A stretch of DNA of 64,000 nt from Bacteroidales bacterium. Its GTDB lineage: Bacteria > Bacteroidota > Bacteroidia > Bacteroidales > UBA932. Of the stretch, positions 35,934 to 44,755 are shown piece by piece. Each line of letters starts with the position of its first letter. Within the stretch, counting starts at the first letter, position 1. A model generated the notes under the pieces. The model made no database searches, was not told the origin of the DNA, and saw only the letters and a program-made list of their open reading frames with translations. The position numbers and the translations under genes are program-made. The DNA lies in the NCBI GenBank assembly GCA_016282145.1, contig JAEEJZ010000047.1:17136-81135 (forward strand). The letters run 5' to 3'.

Positions 35934-38546
35934 CTAATACACGTAAAATGACCGTGTTCCCGAAAAATTTTCCGTTTCTCCGTCCGGACGCACAAAACTG
36001 GCCCGGGTTCCGTCAGGTAGGGAGGCGGAATAAATCACCTTCCGGCCCTTGCGCTCCCAATGGACGGAAATCGCTCCGTAGGGACTTTCGTACGTACATT
36101 CGAAGTGCTTCATCCCCTTGGGAAAGACCGGCTTGAGGACGATGTGCCGGAAGCCGGGTTCCTCCGGATCGGGACGAATGCCGCCCAGGCAGCGGTATTG
36201 CCAGGCGGAAATGTCCCCGAACATGATGTGGTTGAACGAATTGTCGCGGACTGCGTCGAGGTTCCAGTTCTCGACGAGGGTGCTATGCCCGTTCCGTACC
36301 CACCAGCCCCATGAGGGTGCATCCTCGGCGGTAGCGATCCGGAAGGCGGATTCGGCATAGCCGTTGTCGCACAGGGCCGTGAGCACCGCCTTGGCCCCGT
36401 GGACCCCGGCGTTGATGTGATAGCCGTCGGCCTTTACCCGTTCCTCCAGTGCGGCGGCCACCTTGCCCCGGAGTTCTTCCGGGACGAGGCCGAAGAGCAG
36501 CGGGAGACTTTGCTCCGTCTGCATCCCCTCCGCATAGATGCCGCTGGCGGCATCCAGGTACCGGGCATTGACGGCCGCCTTTACCTGGGCCGCGACGGCT
36601 TCATATTTCTTTTCATCCTCCGTCTTCCCGAACAGGCGGGCGGCGCGGACAAGAATGTCGAGGTCCTTATAAAGGAAGCAACTGGTAATCAGTGTCTTGT
36701 TGGCCCGCTTGGTCACGGCGACCCAGTCGCCGCGTCCCCAGGGGCACAGTCCGTCCACCGTAAGGCTGAGGGCATAATCCACATAGCGGCGGAGGTTGTC
36801 ATAGCAGTCCCGAAGGGGCTTGCTGTCCCCGTAAAAGAGATAGAGGTTCCAGGGAATGAGGGCGATGGTGCTGGTCCAGTCCAGCCCGTTGCCGTTGGCG
36901 GAAGTGGGCTGGTAGCCCCATCCTCCGGTAGGGATGATGTCGGGAAGGACGCCATTGGGCTGCTGTTCGTCCCGGTGGTCCGCCATCCATTTTTCATAGA
37001 CGGTAAAAGCATCGAAGTTGTACAGCCCGGTCTCGATGGCGATATGCGCATCTCCCGTCCATCCGTTCTTTTCCCGCTGGGGGCAGTCGGTGGGGAAGCC
37101 CATCAGGTTGGACAGATAGGCCCGGCGGGCAGCCTGGTGAATGGCTTCCAGAATCGGAACGGAGGAAGAAATCTGCCCCGCTTCCGGGACGTCGCTTCCG
37201 ACGCGGACCGCCGTCAGGTTCTCTTTGCTCATCTCCACGGGCCGGCTGGCATTGACCTCCACGTAGCGGAATCCTTTATAACTATACGCAGGGGAGAAGA
37301 AATCCTCTTCTCCGCTCAGGGTGACGATATCGGTCTGGAAAGGCTCCGTCTTCCGGTCTCCGAAATAATAGGCATCCAGCTGGTTCAGGTCGGCCCGGCC
37401 GTCCGGGCCGAGTTTTTCTGCATAGAGAAGTTGGAGGACGGTCCCTTTTTCGCCCTTCAGGCGCAGATGGACGTTCCCCGCCCGGTTGGTGCCGAAGTCA
37501 TAGACCCAGCGGGTAGGACGCAGGCGGACGATCTCCACCGCCTCTTCCTCCGCGCTTTCCCGAATCGGGTACATCAGTTGCGAAACGATCTTTTCTGCCG
37601 GGCAGCTCCTGAAAATGACCTTGTCCCAGTCGGAATCGTCGTAGCCGGCTTCAGACCAGCCCTGCTGGAGCCTCCGGGCATCGTAGTGCTCTCCGGTGTA
37701 AAGGTTGTTGTAGAGCAGCGGCCCGTCCGATGAGGTTTTCCAGGAAAGATCGGTGGAAACGGTTTCACAGGAGCCGTCCTCGTAGAGGATGCGCACATCC
37801 ATGCAGAAGGCCGGGCGGTCCCTCCAGGGGGCCTTGTTGAAGCGCCAGGTCGTCGAGGGCTGATGATTGTACCAGCCGTTGCCCAGTTCCACACCCAGGG
37901 CGTTGCCGCCCGCCTGAAGGAGGGGAGTGATGTCGAGGGTGGAATATAGGATGCGGCGGTCGTAACGCGTAAACGCCGGGTCGAGGACACGGTTGCCCGC
38001 TTTGCGGCCATTGACTTCCAGGGTATAGAGTCCGGCGGCGGCGATATAAGCCCGTGCCCGCACGACTTTCCCGCGGAGCGTGAGTTCTTTCCTGAACCTG
38101 GGGGCGGGTCGGAAATCCCTGTCCTTTGCGTCGGAAATCCAGTGCCCGCGCCAGGCGGATTCCGTCATCATCCCTGTTTCGAAACTCTGTAGGGCGGATT
38201 CCACCGGGACGGTCTCCCCGTCTTCATAGCGGACTTTCCACCAGTAGCGGGTAAACGCCTCCAGGGGTTGCCCGTCATAGGAAGCAAGGACGATACCGGC
38301 GGCGATGCGGCCGGAATCCCACACTTGATGGGTATCGAAAGCCAGGGAGTCGGACGAGACCAGCACCCTGCAGGCGGCTTGCCGTACGTCGCTCATTTCG
38401 TCCACCAGCTGCCAGGAAAGGCGAGGGTGCGCATTATCGACCCCCAGGGGGTTCACCAGATGCTCGGTGCGCAGGCCGACGACCTCGACCGCATTCAACT
38501 GAAGCGGAAGAAGCGCAAGAAGAGAAAAAAGGAAAGAGACTCTCAT
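35934..38546 (-). CDS. GH78 alpha-L-rhamnosidase, secreted
   Basis: This 870-residue enzyme has a signal peptide (FLFSLLALLPLQLNA). It shows the GH78 order: an N-terminal fibronectin-like domain (LRTEHLVNPLGVDNAHPRLS), a lectin-like beta domain (RARAYIAAAGLYTLEVNGRK), a linker beta domain, the (alpha/alpha)6 barrel and a C-terminal beta domain. The catalytic region DCPQREKNGWTGDAHIA near residue 490 supplies the general acid Glu. The family removes terminal alpha-L-rhamnose. It is divergent from the GH2-GH88 fusion across about 77 bp, which suggests both serve one rhamnose- and uronate-containing substrate. Confidence 0.94.
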   Translation of the reverse strand: MRVSFLFSLLALLPLQLNAVEVVGLRTEHLVNPLGVDNAHPRLSWQLVDEMSDVRQAACRVLVSSDSLAFDTHQVWDSGRIAAGIVLASYDGQPLEAFTRYWWKVRYEDGETVPVESALQSFETGMMTESAWRGHWISDAKDRDFRPAPRFRKELTLRGKVVRARAYIAAAGLYTLEVNGRKAGNRVLDPAFTRYDRRILYSTLDITPLLQAGGNALGVELGNGWYNHQPSTTWRFNKAPWRDRPAFCMDVRILYEDGSCETVSTDLSWKTSSDGPLLYNNLYTGEHYDARRLQQGWSEAGYDDSDWDKVIFRSCPAEKIVSQLMYPIRESAEEEAVEIVRLRPTRWVYDFGTNRAGNVHLRLKGEKGTVLQLLYAEKLGPDGRADLNQLDAYYFGDRKTEPFQTDIVTLSGEEDFFSPAYSYKGFRYVEVNASRPVEMSKENLTAVRVGSDVPEAGQISSSVPILEAIHQAARRAYLSNLMGFPTDCPQREKNGWTGDAHIAIETGLYNFDAFTVYEKWMADHRDEQQPNGVLPDIIPTGGWGYQPTSANGNGLDWTSTIALIPWNLYLFYGDSKPLRDCYDNLRRYVDYALSLTVDGLCPWGRGDWVAVTKRANKTLITSCFLYKDLDILVRAARLFGKTEDEKKYEAVAAQVKAAVNARYLDAASGIYAEGMQTEQSLPLLFGLVPEELRGKVAAALEERVKADGYHINAGVHGAKAVLTALCDNGYAESAFRIATAEDAPSWGWWVRNGHSTLVENWNLDAVRDNSFNHIMFGDISAWQYRCLGGIRPDPEEPGFRHIVLKPVFPKGMKHFECTYESPYGAISVHWERKGRKVIYSASLPDGTRASFVRPDGETENFSGTRSFYVY

Positions 38547-38611
38547 TACAAATAATACCCGAAACTGGGCGGATTACCTTATGAAATCAGGGAAGTTTCC
38601 GAAGGAAAGTG

Positions 38612-38619
38612 TATCTTTA
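38612..38619 (+). promoter_or_regulatory. probable -7 box of the GH2-GH88 gene
   Basis: TATCTTTA differs from TAnnTTTG at the last base. It is preceded by GTG, as at several other starts in this window, and lies 4 bases before the ATG at 38624. Confidence 0.35.
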
Positions 38620-38623
38620 TCAT

Positions 38624-41600
38624 ATGAAACGCCTTCTTCCGCTATTTTTTCTCATTTTTCTGATTTCCGGCTGCCGCGCGCAGCAAGTGAATGTAGCCCT
38701 GCACCGCACGGCTACGGCTTCGTCGAATTATGATGCCAACCTTACCGCCCAGTTACTGACGGACGGGATTATTCTGCAGGGGTCTCCCGCCTTTCTGGAG
38801 TTGGACTCTTCAGAAGGCCCGGTGGACCGGGTGGAAAGGGAGAACGCCTTGGACGGGGATGTGAATTCCCGGAACATCCTTACCGGAAAGGAAGGTTGGC
38901 TGAAGTGGCGTTTCCACGGTTATCCCGTTTCGGCGGACCAGGCGGAAGTGCTCTATCAGGAAGCGCTGAAAGGAGGTCGCGGAGGTCCGCTCCACCGTGT
39001 TGGCGTTCCCATTGCCGAGGAACAGGAAAACGTGCTCCGCCTTGCGCTTACTTTCCCGTACGAAGCTCGCTGGCGGGTCAAAAGTGTCGATTTTTACAAA
39101 GAGGGTAAGCCTCTCGGGAACCTGCTCCCCTCGGCGCACTTTACCAGCGCCTGGATGAGCGAGGGCTGTGCGGACGAATGGGTCAGCATCGACCTGGGCC
39201 AGGTCCGTAAGATTAGCTCGGTGCGGCCGCACTGGATTTATACCCCGGACCGTTATGATGTAGTGGTTTCCAAAGACGGCGTTTCCTGGAAGGCTTTCCG
39301 CCCCGGTCGCTGGCGTTATGTGAAGTTGCAGTTGCACGGGGATTCCGGAGAGCGTTTCAGCCTGACGGAAATCGAGGTGCTGGGGCCGGACAGGCAGAAA
39401 GAAGCTGCCGGCGGCTGGAAGATTCAGCGCGCCTCCTGCGTGGAGGCCGGGGGAGCGGAGGTCTCTTCTCCGGGATTCGATACCCGGGGCTGGCTTCCCG
39501 CGAGCGTTCCGGCGACGGTGCTGGCCAATTATATCGCCGCAGGCGCAGTCCCGGATCCGGGCTTCGGTGATAACTGGAGCCAGATTTCCGATGCCTATTT
39601 CAACGGCGATTTCTGGTATCGCAGGGAATTTGAATATCAGCGTGGGAGCAAGCGCCCGTTCCTGGATTTCGATGGCATCAACTGGAAAGCGGAAGTCTGG
39701 CTGAACGGCGTTCAGGCCGGAAGGATCAAGGGCGCGTTCATGCGCGGGCATTTCGAGGTGGATTCGCTTCTCAGGGACGGCCTGAATGTGCTGGCGGTCA
39801 AGACGCTGTGCAACGCACATCCCGGTGCAGTCAAGGAAAAGACGGCGAAATGGACGGGCTACAACGGCGGCGTCCTCGGGGCTGACAGCCCCACCTTCCT
39901 CGCCAGTATCGGCTGGGACTGGATGACGACGGTCCGGGGCCGGAACTGCGGTATCTGGAACGATGTGCGCCTGACGGAAAAGGGAGCGGTGGAAGTTGCC
40001 GATCCGCTGGTGGTCTCGAAGGTGAATCCTGACGGGACGGCCAGCATCACGGCTTCCGTAAGGGTAAAGGGCGCGGACTCCGCCCCCGGCCGTGTAACGC
40101 TGGAAGGCTGGATAGGAGATATCCGCTTCTCCAGGGAAGTCGGTGCAGACGGCGAGCTTTCCTTCACGCCGGCCGATTTCCCCCAATTGAATGATTGTCG
40201 TCTGGGGCTCTGGTGGCCCGTGGGCTATGGGGATCCGCTGCTGCACGATGCCGGGTTTATCGTGCGCGTGGACGGGGAAATATCGGATTCCCTGCATTTC
40301 AAGGCCGGAATCCGGGAAATGCGTTGGGACAGTGCCGACGGCATCCTGAAACTGTTCATCAATGGCCGGAGGTTTATCCCGCAAGGGGGAAACTGGGGCT
40401 TCTCGGAGCATAATCTGGTGTTCCCTGCCGAAAAGTACGATCTCGCCCTCAACTACCATCGCCAGATGCATATGAATATGATCCGTAACTGGGTGGGTCA
40501 GGTGGCCGATGAGGAATTCTACGATGCCTGCGACCGCTACGGCGTAATGGTGTGGCAGGATTTCTGGCTGGCCAATCCCGGCGACGGCCCGGATCCGGAC
40601 GACGAATGCCTGTTCCTTGCGAATGCAGACGACTGGGTGCGCCGGATTCGCCGCCATCCCTGTCTGGCCCTTTATTGCGGACGCAACGAGGGTGATCCTC
40701 CTGCATCGCTGGACAAGGCTTTGAAGGAAGATATTGTCGCCCGCCTGCATCCGGGCATGCTTTATATCTCGAATTCCGCCGACGGCATCGTGAGCGGGCA
40801 CGGACCGTATAATGCCCAGCCTGTTGCGGAGTATTACGGCCAGCAGAGCGGGAAACTCCATTCGGAGCGGGGCCTTCCCAACGCCCCCACCTGGGAGAGC
40901 CTGCAGCGGATGGTCCCGCCGGAGGATTTCTGGCCTGTCGGGGAGATGTGGGGAAAGCACGATTTCACGCGGGACGGTGCCCAGAGCGTCAAAACCTATA
41001 CCCGCCTGATCGAGAATACCTGGGGAAAACCCGTTTCGGCCTGGGAATTCAGTTTCCTGTCCCAATGGCTCAACTACGAAGGCTGCCGCGCCATTTTCGA
41101 GTCGTCGAATGCTGCCGGCAGGATGGGGATGCTCCTTTGGATGACGCATCCCAGCTGGCCGTCGATGGTGTTCTGTACCTATGATTATTATTTTGAACAG
41201 ACCGGGGCTTTCTTCGGTTGCAAGAAAGGCTGCGAACCGCTGCATATCCAGTATAATCCGCAGACCCGCGAGGTGGAGGTGGTGAATCTCTGTTGCGGCG
41301 ACCGGGAAGGATTGACCGCGCAGTTGGATATCTATGACGGCAGGGGTTTGCTGCTGGGTAAGCGGGAAGCCCGCGTGAATGTGCCGGACGATGCTACCGT
41401 TTCCTGTTTTGCCGCGGACCTGCCCGTCGGGGAGTCTGCCTGTCTTCTGCGCTTGCGGTTGCTCTCAGATGAAGGCGCGTCACTCTCTGAAAACTTCTAT
41501 ATGGTTCCGGAAGACAGCGTCCAGGGCTGCTCTCTTAAATCCCTTCGTCCCTTGCCGGCGGCGAAACTGCAGAAGACGGTCAGCGTTTCCGATGCGGGGA

Positions 41601-42928
41601 TTACGGTGACCCTGCGTAACGAAGATACGCTGCCCGCCCTTCTCGTGCGGCTCGTCCTGAAGGACAGGAAAGGAACGGAGATTCTGCCGTGCAGTTTTTC
41701 GGACAATTATTTCGCCCTGATGCCGGGAGAAGAGAAAATGATTGAAATATTGGCGCCGTCGCTTCCGGCTGCCCCGGACGTGGAGGTGCAGCAGCTGGGA
41801 GACTTTTCCCGCAGTGCAATGGACCTGATGACGGAGGAGGTGAGCCCCCTGAGTGCAAGCCAGTGCCTGCTCCTGGGGAAATCGACGCCCGGGGATTCTT
41901 TGCCGCAGACCTTTGAAAACGGGCATCTGGTGTTCTCGGACAGGGTGCGCTGGACCAGCGGCTTCTTCCCGGGGACCTGCTGGTATGCCTACCGGCTCAG
42001 CGGACAGGAGGCGGTCAAGGCCCTGGCTGAGTCGTTCACGGCTCCGATGCTGGACGTGGATGCGTATTTCCGGGACCACGATATCGGTTTCCAGATCATG
42101 TGCTCAGCGGGCCTGGCGTACAGGACGACCGGGGATGAAACTTACCTGCCTGCCATCCGCAGGGGGGCAGAACTGCTCGCGTCGCGTTTTTCGCCGCTTA
42201 CCGGCACCATCAAGAGTTGGGACAGCAGCCGGCCGGTATGCAAGGTCATCATCGACAATATGATGAACCTGGAACTCCTGACCTTTGCTTCCCGCCAGTT
42301 CGGCGTTCCCGAGTGGGAGGCGATGGCAAAATCCCATGCCGACAAGACCATGGTCAACCATTTCCGGGAAGACGGTTCTTCCTATCATCTGCTGGAATAT
42401 GACCTGGCGACGGGCGAGGTCCTGGTCCGGAAAACGGTACAGGGCTACAGTGACGATTCTTCCTGGTCCCGGGGGCAGTCCTGGGGCCTGTACGGATACA
42501 CTATGATGTACCGTGAGACCGGAGAGAAACGCTATCTGCAGCAGGCCGAGAAGATTGCCGCCTATCTGCTTCCCCTCTTGGCGGACCGGCCCGTGCCGGC
42601 CTGGGATTTTTCCGCTCCGTCGCCGTTCAGCGGGCAGGATGACGCTTCCGCCGCGGCGGTAATGGCCTCCGCCTTTGTAGAACTGAGTACCCTGACGAAG
42701 GACAAAGGCCGTTCAGCGCAATACCTCGAACAGGCAGAGGCGATGCTGCTTGCGCTCGCATCGCCCCGTTATCTGGCATCGCCCGGAGAGTTGGGCGGCT
42801 TCCTGCTGAAGCATAGCACCGGCTTTTACAGGCATGGCAGTGAGGTGGATGTACCCCTGACCTATGCGGACTATTATTTCCTGGAAGCGCTGGACCGTTA
42901 CCGGTATTATCCCAGCACTTCCAGGTAG
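38624..42928 (+). CDS. GH2 glycosidase-GH88 unsaturated glucuronyl hydrolase fusion lipoprotein
   Basis: The protein has 1434 residues from the ATG at 38624; a GTG at 38609 would overlap the promoter. The lipobox is ISGC. The N-terminal ~245 residues resemble a discoidin-like carbohydrate-binding region (ALHRTATASSNYDANL). The GH2 part follows: sugar-binding domain (FLDFDGINWKAEVWLNG near 347), barrel with acid/base Glu in YCGRNEGDPP near 687 and a probable nucleophile Glu in WEFSFLSQW near 806, like mannosidase or exo-glucosaminidase relatives. The C-terminal ~330 residues are a GH88/GH105-like (alpha/alpha)6 domain with VIIDNMMNLELL near 1210. GH88 removes unsaturated uronic acid left by lyases. 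The 3' end overlaps the convergent gene by 22 bp. Confidence 0.88.
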   Translation: MKRLLPLFFLIFLISGCRAQQVNVALHRTATASSNYDANLTAQLLTDGIILQGSPAFLELDSSEGPVDRVERENALDGDVNSRNILTGKEGWLKWRFHGYPVSADQAEVLYQEALKGGRGGPLHRVGVPIAEEQENVLRLALTFPYEARWRVKSVDFYKEGKPLGNLLPSAHFTSAWMSEGCADEWVSIDLGQVRKISSVRPHWIYTPDRYDVVVSKDGVSWKAFRPGRWRYVKLQLHGDSGERFSLTEIEVLGPDRQKEAAGGWKIQRASCVEAGGAEVSSPGFDTRGWLPASVPATVLANYIAAGAVPDPGFGDNWSQISDAYFNGDFWYRREFEYQRGSKRPFLDFDGINWKAEVWLNGVQAGRIKGAFMRGHFEVDSLLRDGLNVLAVKTLCNAHPGAVKEKTAKWTGYNGGVLGADSPTFLASIGWDWMTTVRGRNCGIWNDVRLTEKGAVEVADPLVVSKVNPDGTASITASVRVKGADSAPGRVTLEGWIGDIRFSREVGADGELSFTPADFPQLNDCRLGLWWPVGYGDPLLHDAGFIVRVDGEISDSLHFKAGIREMRWDSADGILKLFINGRRFIPQGGNWGFSEHNLVFPAEKYDLALNYHRQMHMNMIRNWVGQVADEEFYDACDRYGVMVWQDFWLANPGDGPDPDDECLFLANADDWVRRIRRHPCLALYCGRNEGDPPASLDKALKEDIVARLHPGMLYISNSADGIVSGHGPYNAQPVAEYYGQQSGKLHSERGLPNAPTWESLQRMVPPEDFWPVGEMWGKHDFTRDGAQSVKTYTRLIENTWGKPVSAWEFSFLSQWLNYEGCRAIFESSNAAGRMGMLLWMTHPSWPSMVFCTYDYYFEQTGAFFGCKKGCEPLHIQYNPQTREVEVVNLCCGDREGLTAQLDIYDGRGLLLGKREARVNVPDDATVSCFAADLPVGESACLLRLRLLSDEGASLSENFYMVPEDSVQGCSLKSLRPLPAAKLQKTVSVSDAGITVTLRNEDTLPALLVRLVLKDRKGTEILPCSFSDNYFALMPGEEKMIEILAPSLPAAPDVEVQQLGDFSRSAMDLMTEEVSPLSASQCLLLGKSTPGDSLPQTFENGHLVFSDRVRWTSGFFPGTCWYAYRLSGQEAVKALAESFTAPMLDVDAYFRDHDIGFQIMCSAGLAYRTTGDETYLPAIRRGAELLASRFSPLTGTIKSWDSSRPVCKVIIDNMMNLELLTFASRQFGVPEWEAMAKSHADKTMVNHFREDGSSYHLLEYDLATGEVLVRKTVQGYSDDSSWSRGQSWGLYGYTMMYRETGEKRYLQQAEKIAAYLLPLLADRPVPAWDFSAPSPFSGQDDASAAAVMASAFVELSTLTKDKGRSAQYLEQAEAMLLALASPRYLASPGELGGFLLKHSTGFYRHGSEVDVPLTYADYYFLEALDRYRYYPSTSR

Positions 42929-43209
42929 AAACTTACCGGGCGGAAGCCGTCGTTGCAACTGATCATCGCGCTGAGGGGATTGCGCATCCATCCGTCAAAG
43001 AAGTTGCCCTCGCCGCGGGCGAGCGCTTCGGCGAACGGACGCACCGAATCCCAGGCGGAGGGACAGAAGCCCTCCGGACATTTTCCGTCCACGGAGACCC
43101 ACTGCTGACCGATGCGCACATCGCAGCTATGTTCGATGGGGTTCTCATACCGGGCCATCAGGTCCGGATACTCCGTTTGGCGTACGGCGGTGATGCGGAC
43201 TTGCTTCAA
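42907..43209 (-). CDS. TIGR04076-family protein
   Basis: This protein of about 100 residues resembles the TIGR04076 family: VRITAVRQTEYPDL near the start, GKCPEGFCPSAWDSVRPFAEAL in the middle and ISCNDGFRPVSFYLEV at the end, with conserved Cys residues. Family starts usually read MKKVKIT, which fits a TTG start at 43207-43209 (LKQVRITAV). An ATG further upstream (43278) would lie inside the preceding gene. The TTG is 5 bp after the stop of the beta-helix gene, so translational re-initiation is likely. Function is unknown; cytoplasmic. Confidence 0.7.
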   Translation of the reverse strand: MKQVRITAVRQTEYPDLMARYENPIEHSCDVRIGQQWVSVDGKCPEGFCPSAWDSVRPFAEALARGEGNFFDGWMRNPLSAMISCNDGFRPVSFYLEVLG

Positions 43210-43214
43210 GGGGC

Positions 43215-44729
43215 TTAACGCGGCATCTGAGCGCCGTAATTGGCCACTTTCCCGAAAAGATCCGCTGCCTTCTCCCAAGGATACTTGTTGCAGTACATGC
43301 TGGGACGGACAATCTCGCTGCCCTGCTGGTTCAAACCGAAGGCACGGTTGATCTGATTGGCGGCGGAGTTGGGGTTGTAACTCTGGGAAGACATGATCGT
43401 CAGGCTCAGGAAGCCTTCCAGATAGGGTTTGTCGATGGCGTTAAGGAACGCGTCGTTCCCTTCCGGCATTTCCACGTTGCCCTCGTATTTGGGTCCGATC
43501 TGTTCGGCTTCCTCGATGCGGGCGGCGGGGACGGAGATGGAGGGAGCGCCCATGGCGGCGATTTCAAGATCCCGACGGTTGGCGAAATAATAATTGTCGT
43601 ACAGGTTGCTCACCTTGAGTTTTTCCATCTCTTTGTTGGATTCGTAGTACACCCGCTCGACGGCACAGTTGCTGTTGCATCCGAAGATGTTGTTATGGAC
43701 GTCGATGGTGCGGATGCCGTTCATGAAACGGAAGCCCTGTCCCATATCTTCGAAGGTCTTGGTGCGGGTCCAGGTGAAGAGCACGGTATTGTGGTGGAAT
43801 TCCAGGGAAACCTTTTCGATGTCGGCGTCGCGGGTGCTGCCACGGACCTGGCAGGCGGCGTAACGGCAGGCAACGAAGATATTGTTGCAGATTTCCATGT
43901 GTCCCATTCCCATCATGGCGGAGATACCATAGTCGCGGCAATTGACGAAAACGCAGTTGGAAACGCGGATATTGCCTTCTACATCCATGTGCAGGGCATA
44001 TTCGTCCCCGCTGGAGTAACCTTCGGTAGGGCACTGGGGAGAGGCGTCGGGCTCCAGGAAGCGGCCGGTGAGGACGCCCGTGTTAGGCGTACCGGTAATC
44101 TCCAGATCCACGTTGGCCACGCAATAGCGGTTGTTTTCGCCCAGGTCGAAGGTGAAGCCGTCGATGACGACCGTCCCCACGGGACCGGTATAGCCATAAG
44201 GACGACGGGCATTGATGTTCATCAGCGGAGCGGTGAATTTCTGGCTGGTGGGCTGGATCTTGGTGACGTGCTTGATGACGTCGCGCTCGCTGAAGTCAGT
44301 AGCATAACCGCCGTAGATGCTGATGTATTTGCCGCGGTCGTTCTGGGCGTTGCCGAACTTTCCGCTTTCCACATAGCCGCGGTCCAGATTGCCGAGGTAG
44401 TTGCCTTCGGCCACGAGGATGACATCGTTTTCTTCCGCCGTGTCAATGGCTTTCTGCAGGTCTTTCATGGCGGAAGTCGCCGACAGGCCGTCGGCACGGG
44501 CCGATCCCGTCGTGATGCTTACGTAGAAAGTTTTGCCCTTGGCTGCCGGAACGGAGGCGCTGCTCGCAGCGCTGCTTGTAGCGTTGCTGCCCGCACTGGC
44601 ATTACTGGCGCCGGGTTTGATGGCGCTTGCGGCTTTGCCGGCCAGGCTCTTGAGGTTGAATTGCGCGTGGGCGGCAGGCCCAGCGGAGAGCACCATCATG
44701 ATGGCGACTGCGATTTTGTAGTTCTTCAT
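43215..44729 (-). CDS. secreted right-handed beta-helix protein
   Basis: This 504-residue protein has a signal peptide (VLSAGPAAHA before QFNL) and a low-complexity Ala/Ser linker (about 35-62). The rest is a parallel beta-helix-like repeat region: KTFYVSITTGSARADGLSA, LQKAIDTAEENDVILVAEGNYLGN, IRVSNCVFVNCRDYGISAM, MEICNNIFVACRYAACQVRG, IDVHNNIFGCNSNCAVE. Its start resembles the DUF1565 region of polysaccharide-processing or surface helix proteins. No catalytic signature is obvious. It lies 26 bp downstream of cysS in the same direction, an unusual housekeeping neighbour. A polysaccharide lyase or adhesin role is possible but not supported by a specific motif. Confidence 0.75.
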   Translation of the reverse strand: MKNYKIAVAIMMVLSAGPAAHAQFNLKSLAGKAASAIKPGASNASAGSNATSSAASSASVPAAKGKTFYVSITTGSARADGLSATSAMKDLQKAIDTAEENDVILVAEGNYLGNLDRGYVESGKFGNAQNDRGKYISIYGGYATDFSERDVIKHVTKIQPTSQKFTAPLMNINARRPYGYTGPVGTVVIDGFTFDLGENNRYCVANVDLEITGTPNTGVLTGRFLEPDASPQCPTEGYSSGDEYALHMDVEGNIRVSNCVFVNCRDYGISAMMGMGHMEICNNIFVACRYAACQVRGSTRDADIEKVSLEFHHNTVLFTWTRTKTFEDMGQGFRFMNGIRTIDVHNNIFGCNSNCAVERVYYESNKEMEKLKVSNLYDNYYFANRRDLEIAAMGAPSISVPAARIEEAEQIGPKYEGNVEMPEGNDAFLNAIDKPYLEGFLSLTIMSSQSYNPNSAANQINRAFGLNQQGSEIVRPSMYCNKYPWEKAADLFGKVANYGAQMPR

Positions 44730-44755
44730 CTCGATTGGTTATGATTTAGTGAAAC

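Noticed and set aside
38609..38623. GTG start for the GH2-GH88 gene at 38609
   Set aside because: It overlaps the probable promoter box, and the ATG at 38624 begins a proper lipoprotein signal.
38810..41245. 811-codon open frame on the minus strand
   Set aside because: Antisense of the GH2-GH88 gene; low-complexity His/Arg/Pro-rich product without domain motifs.
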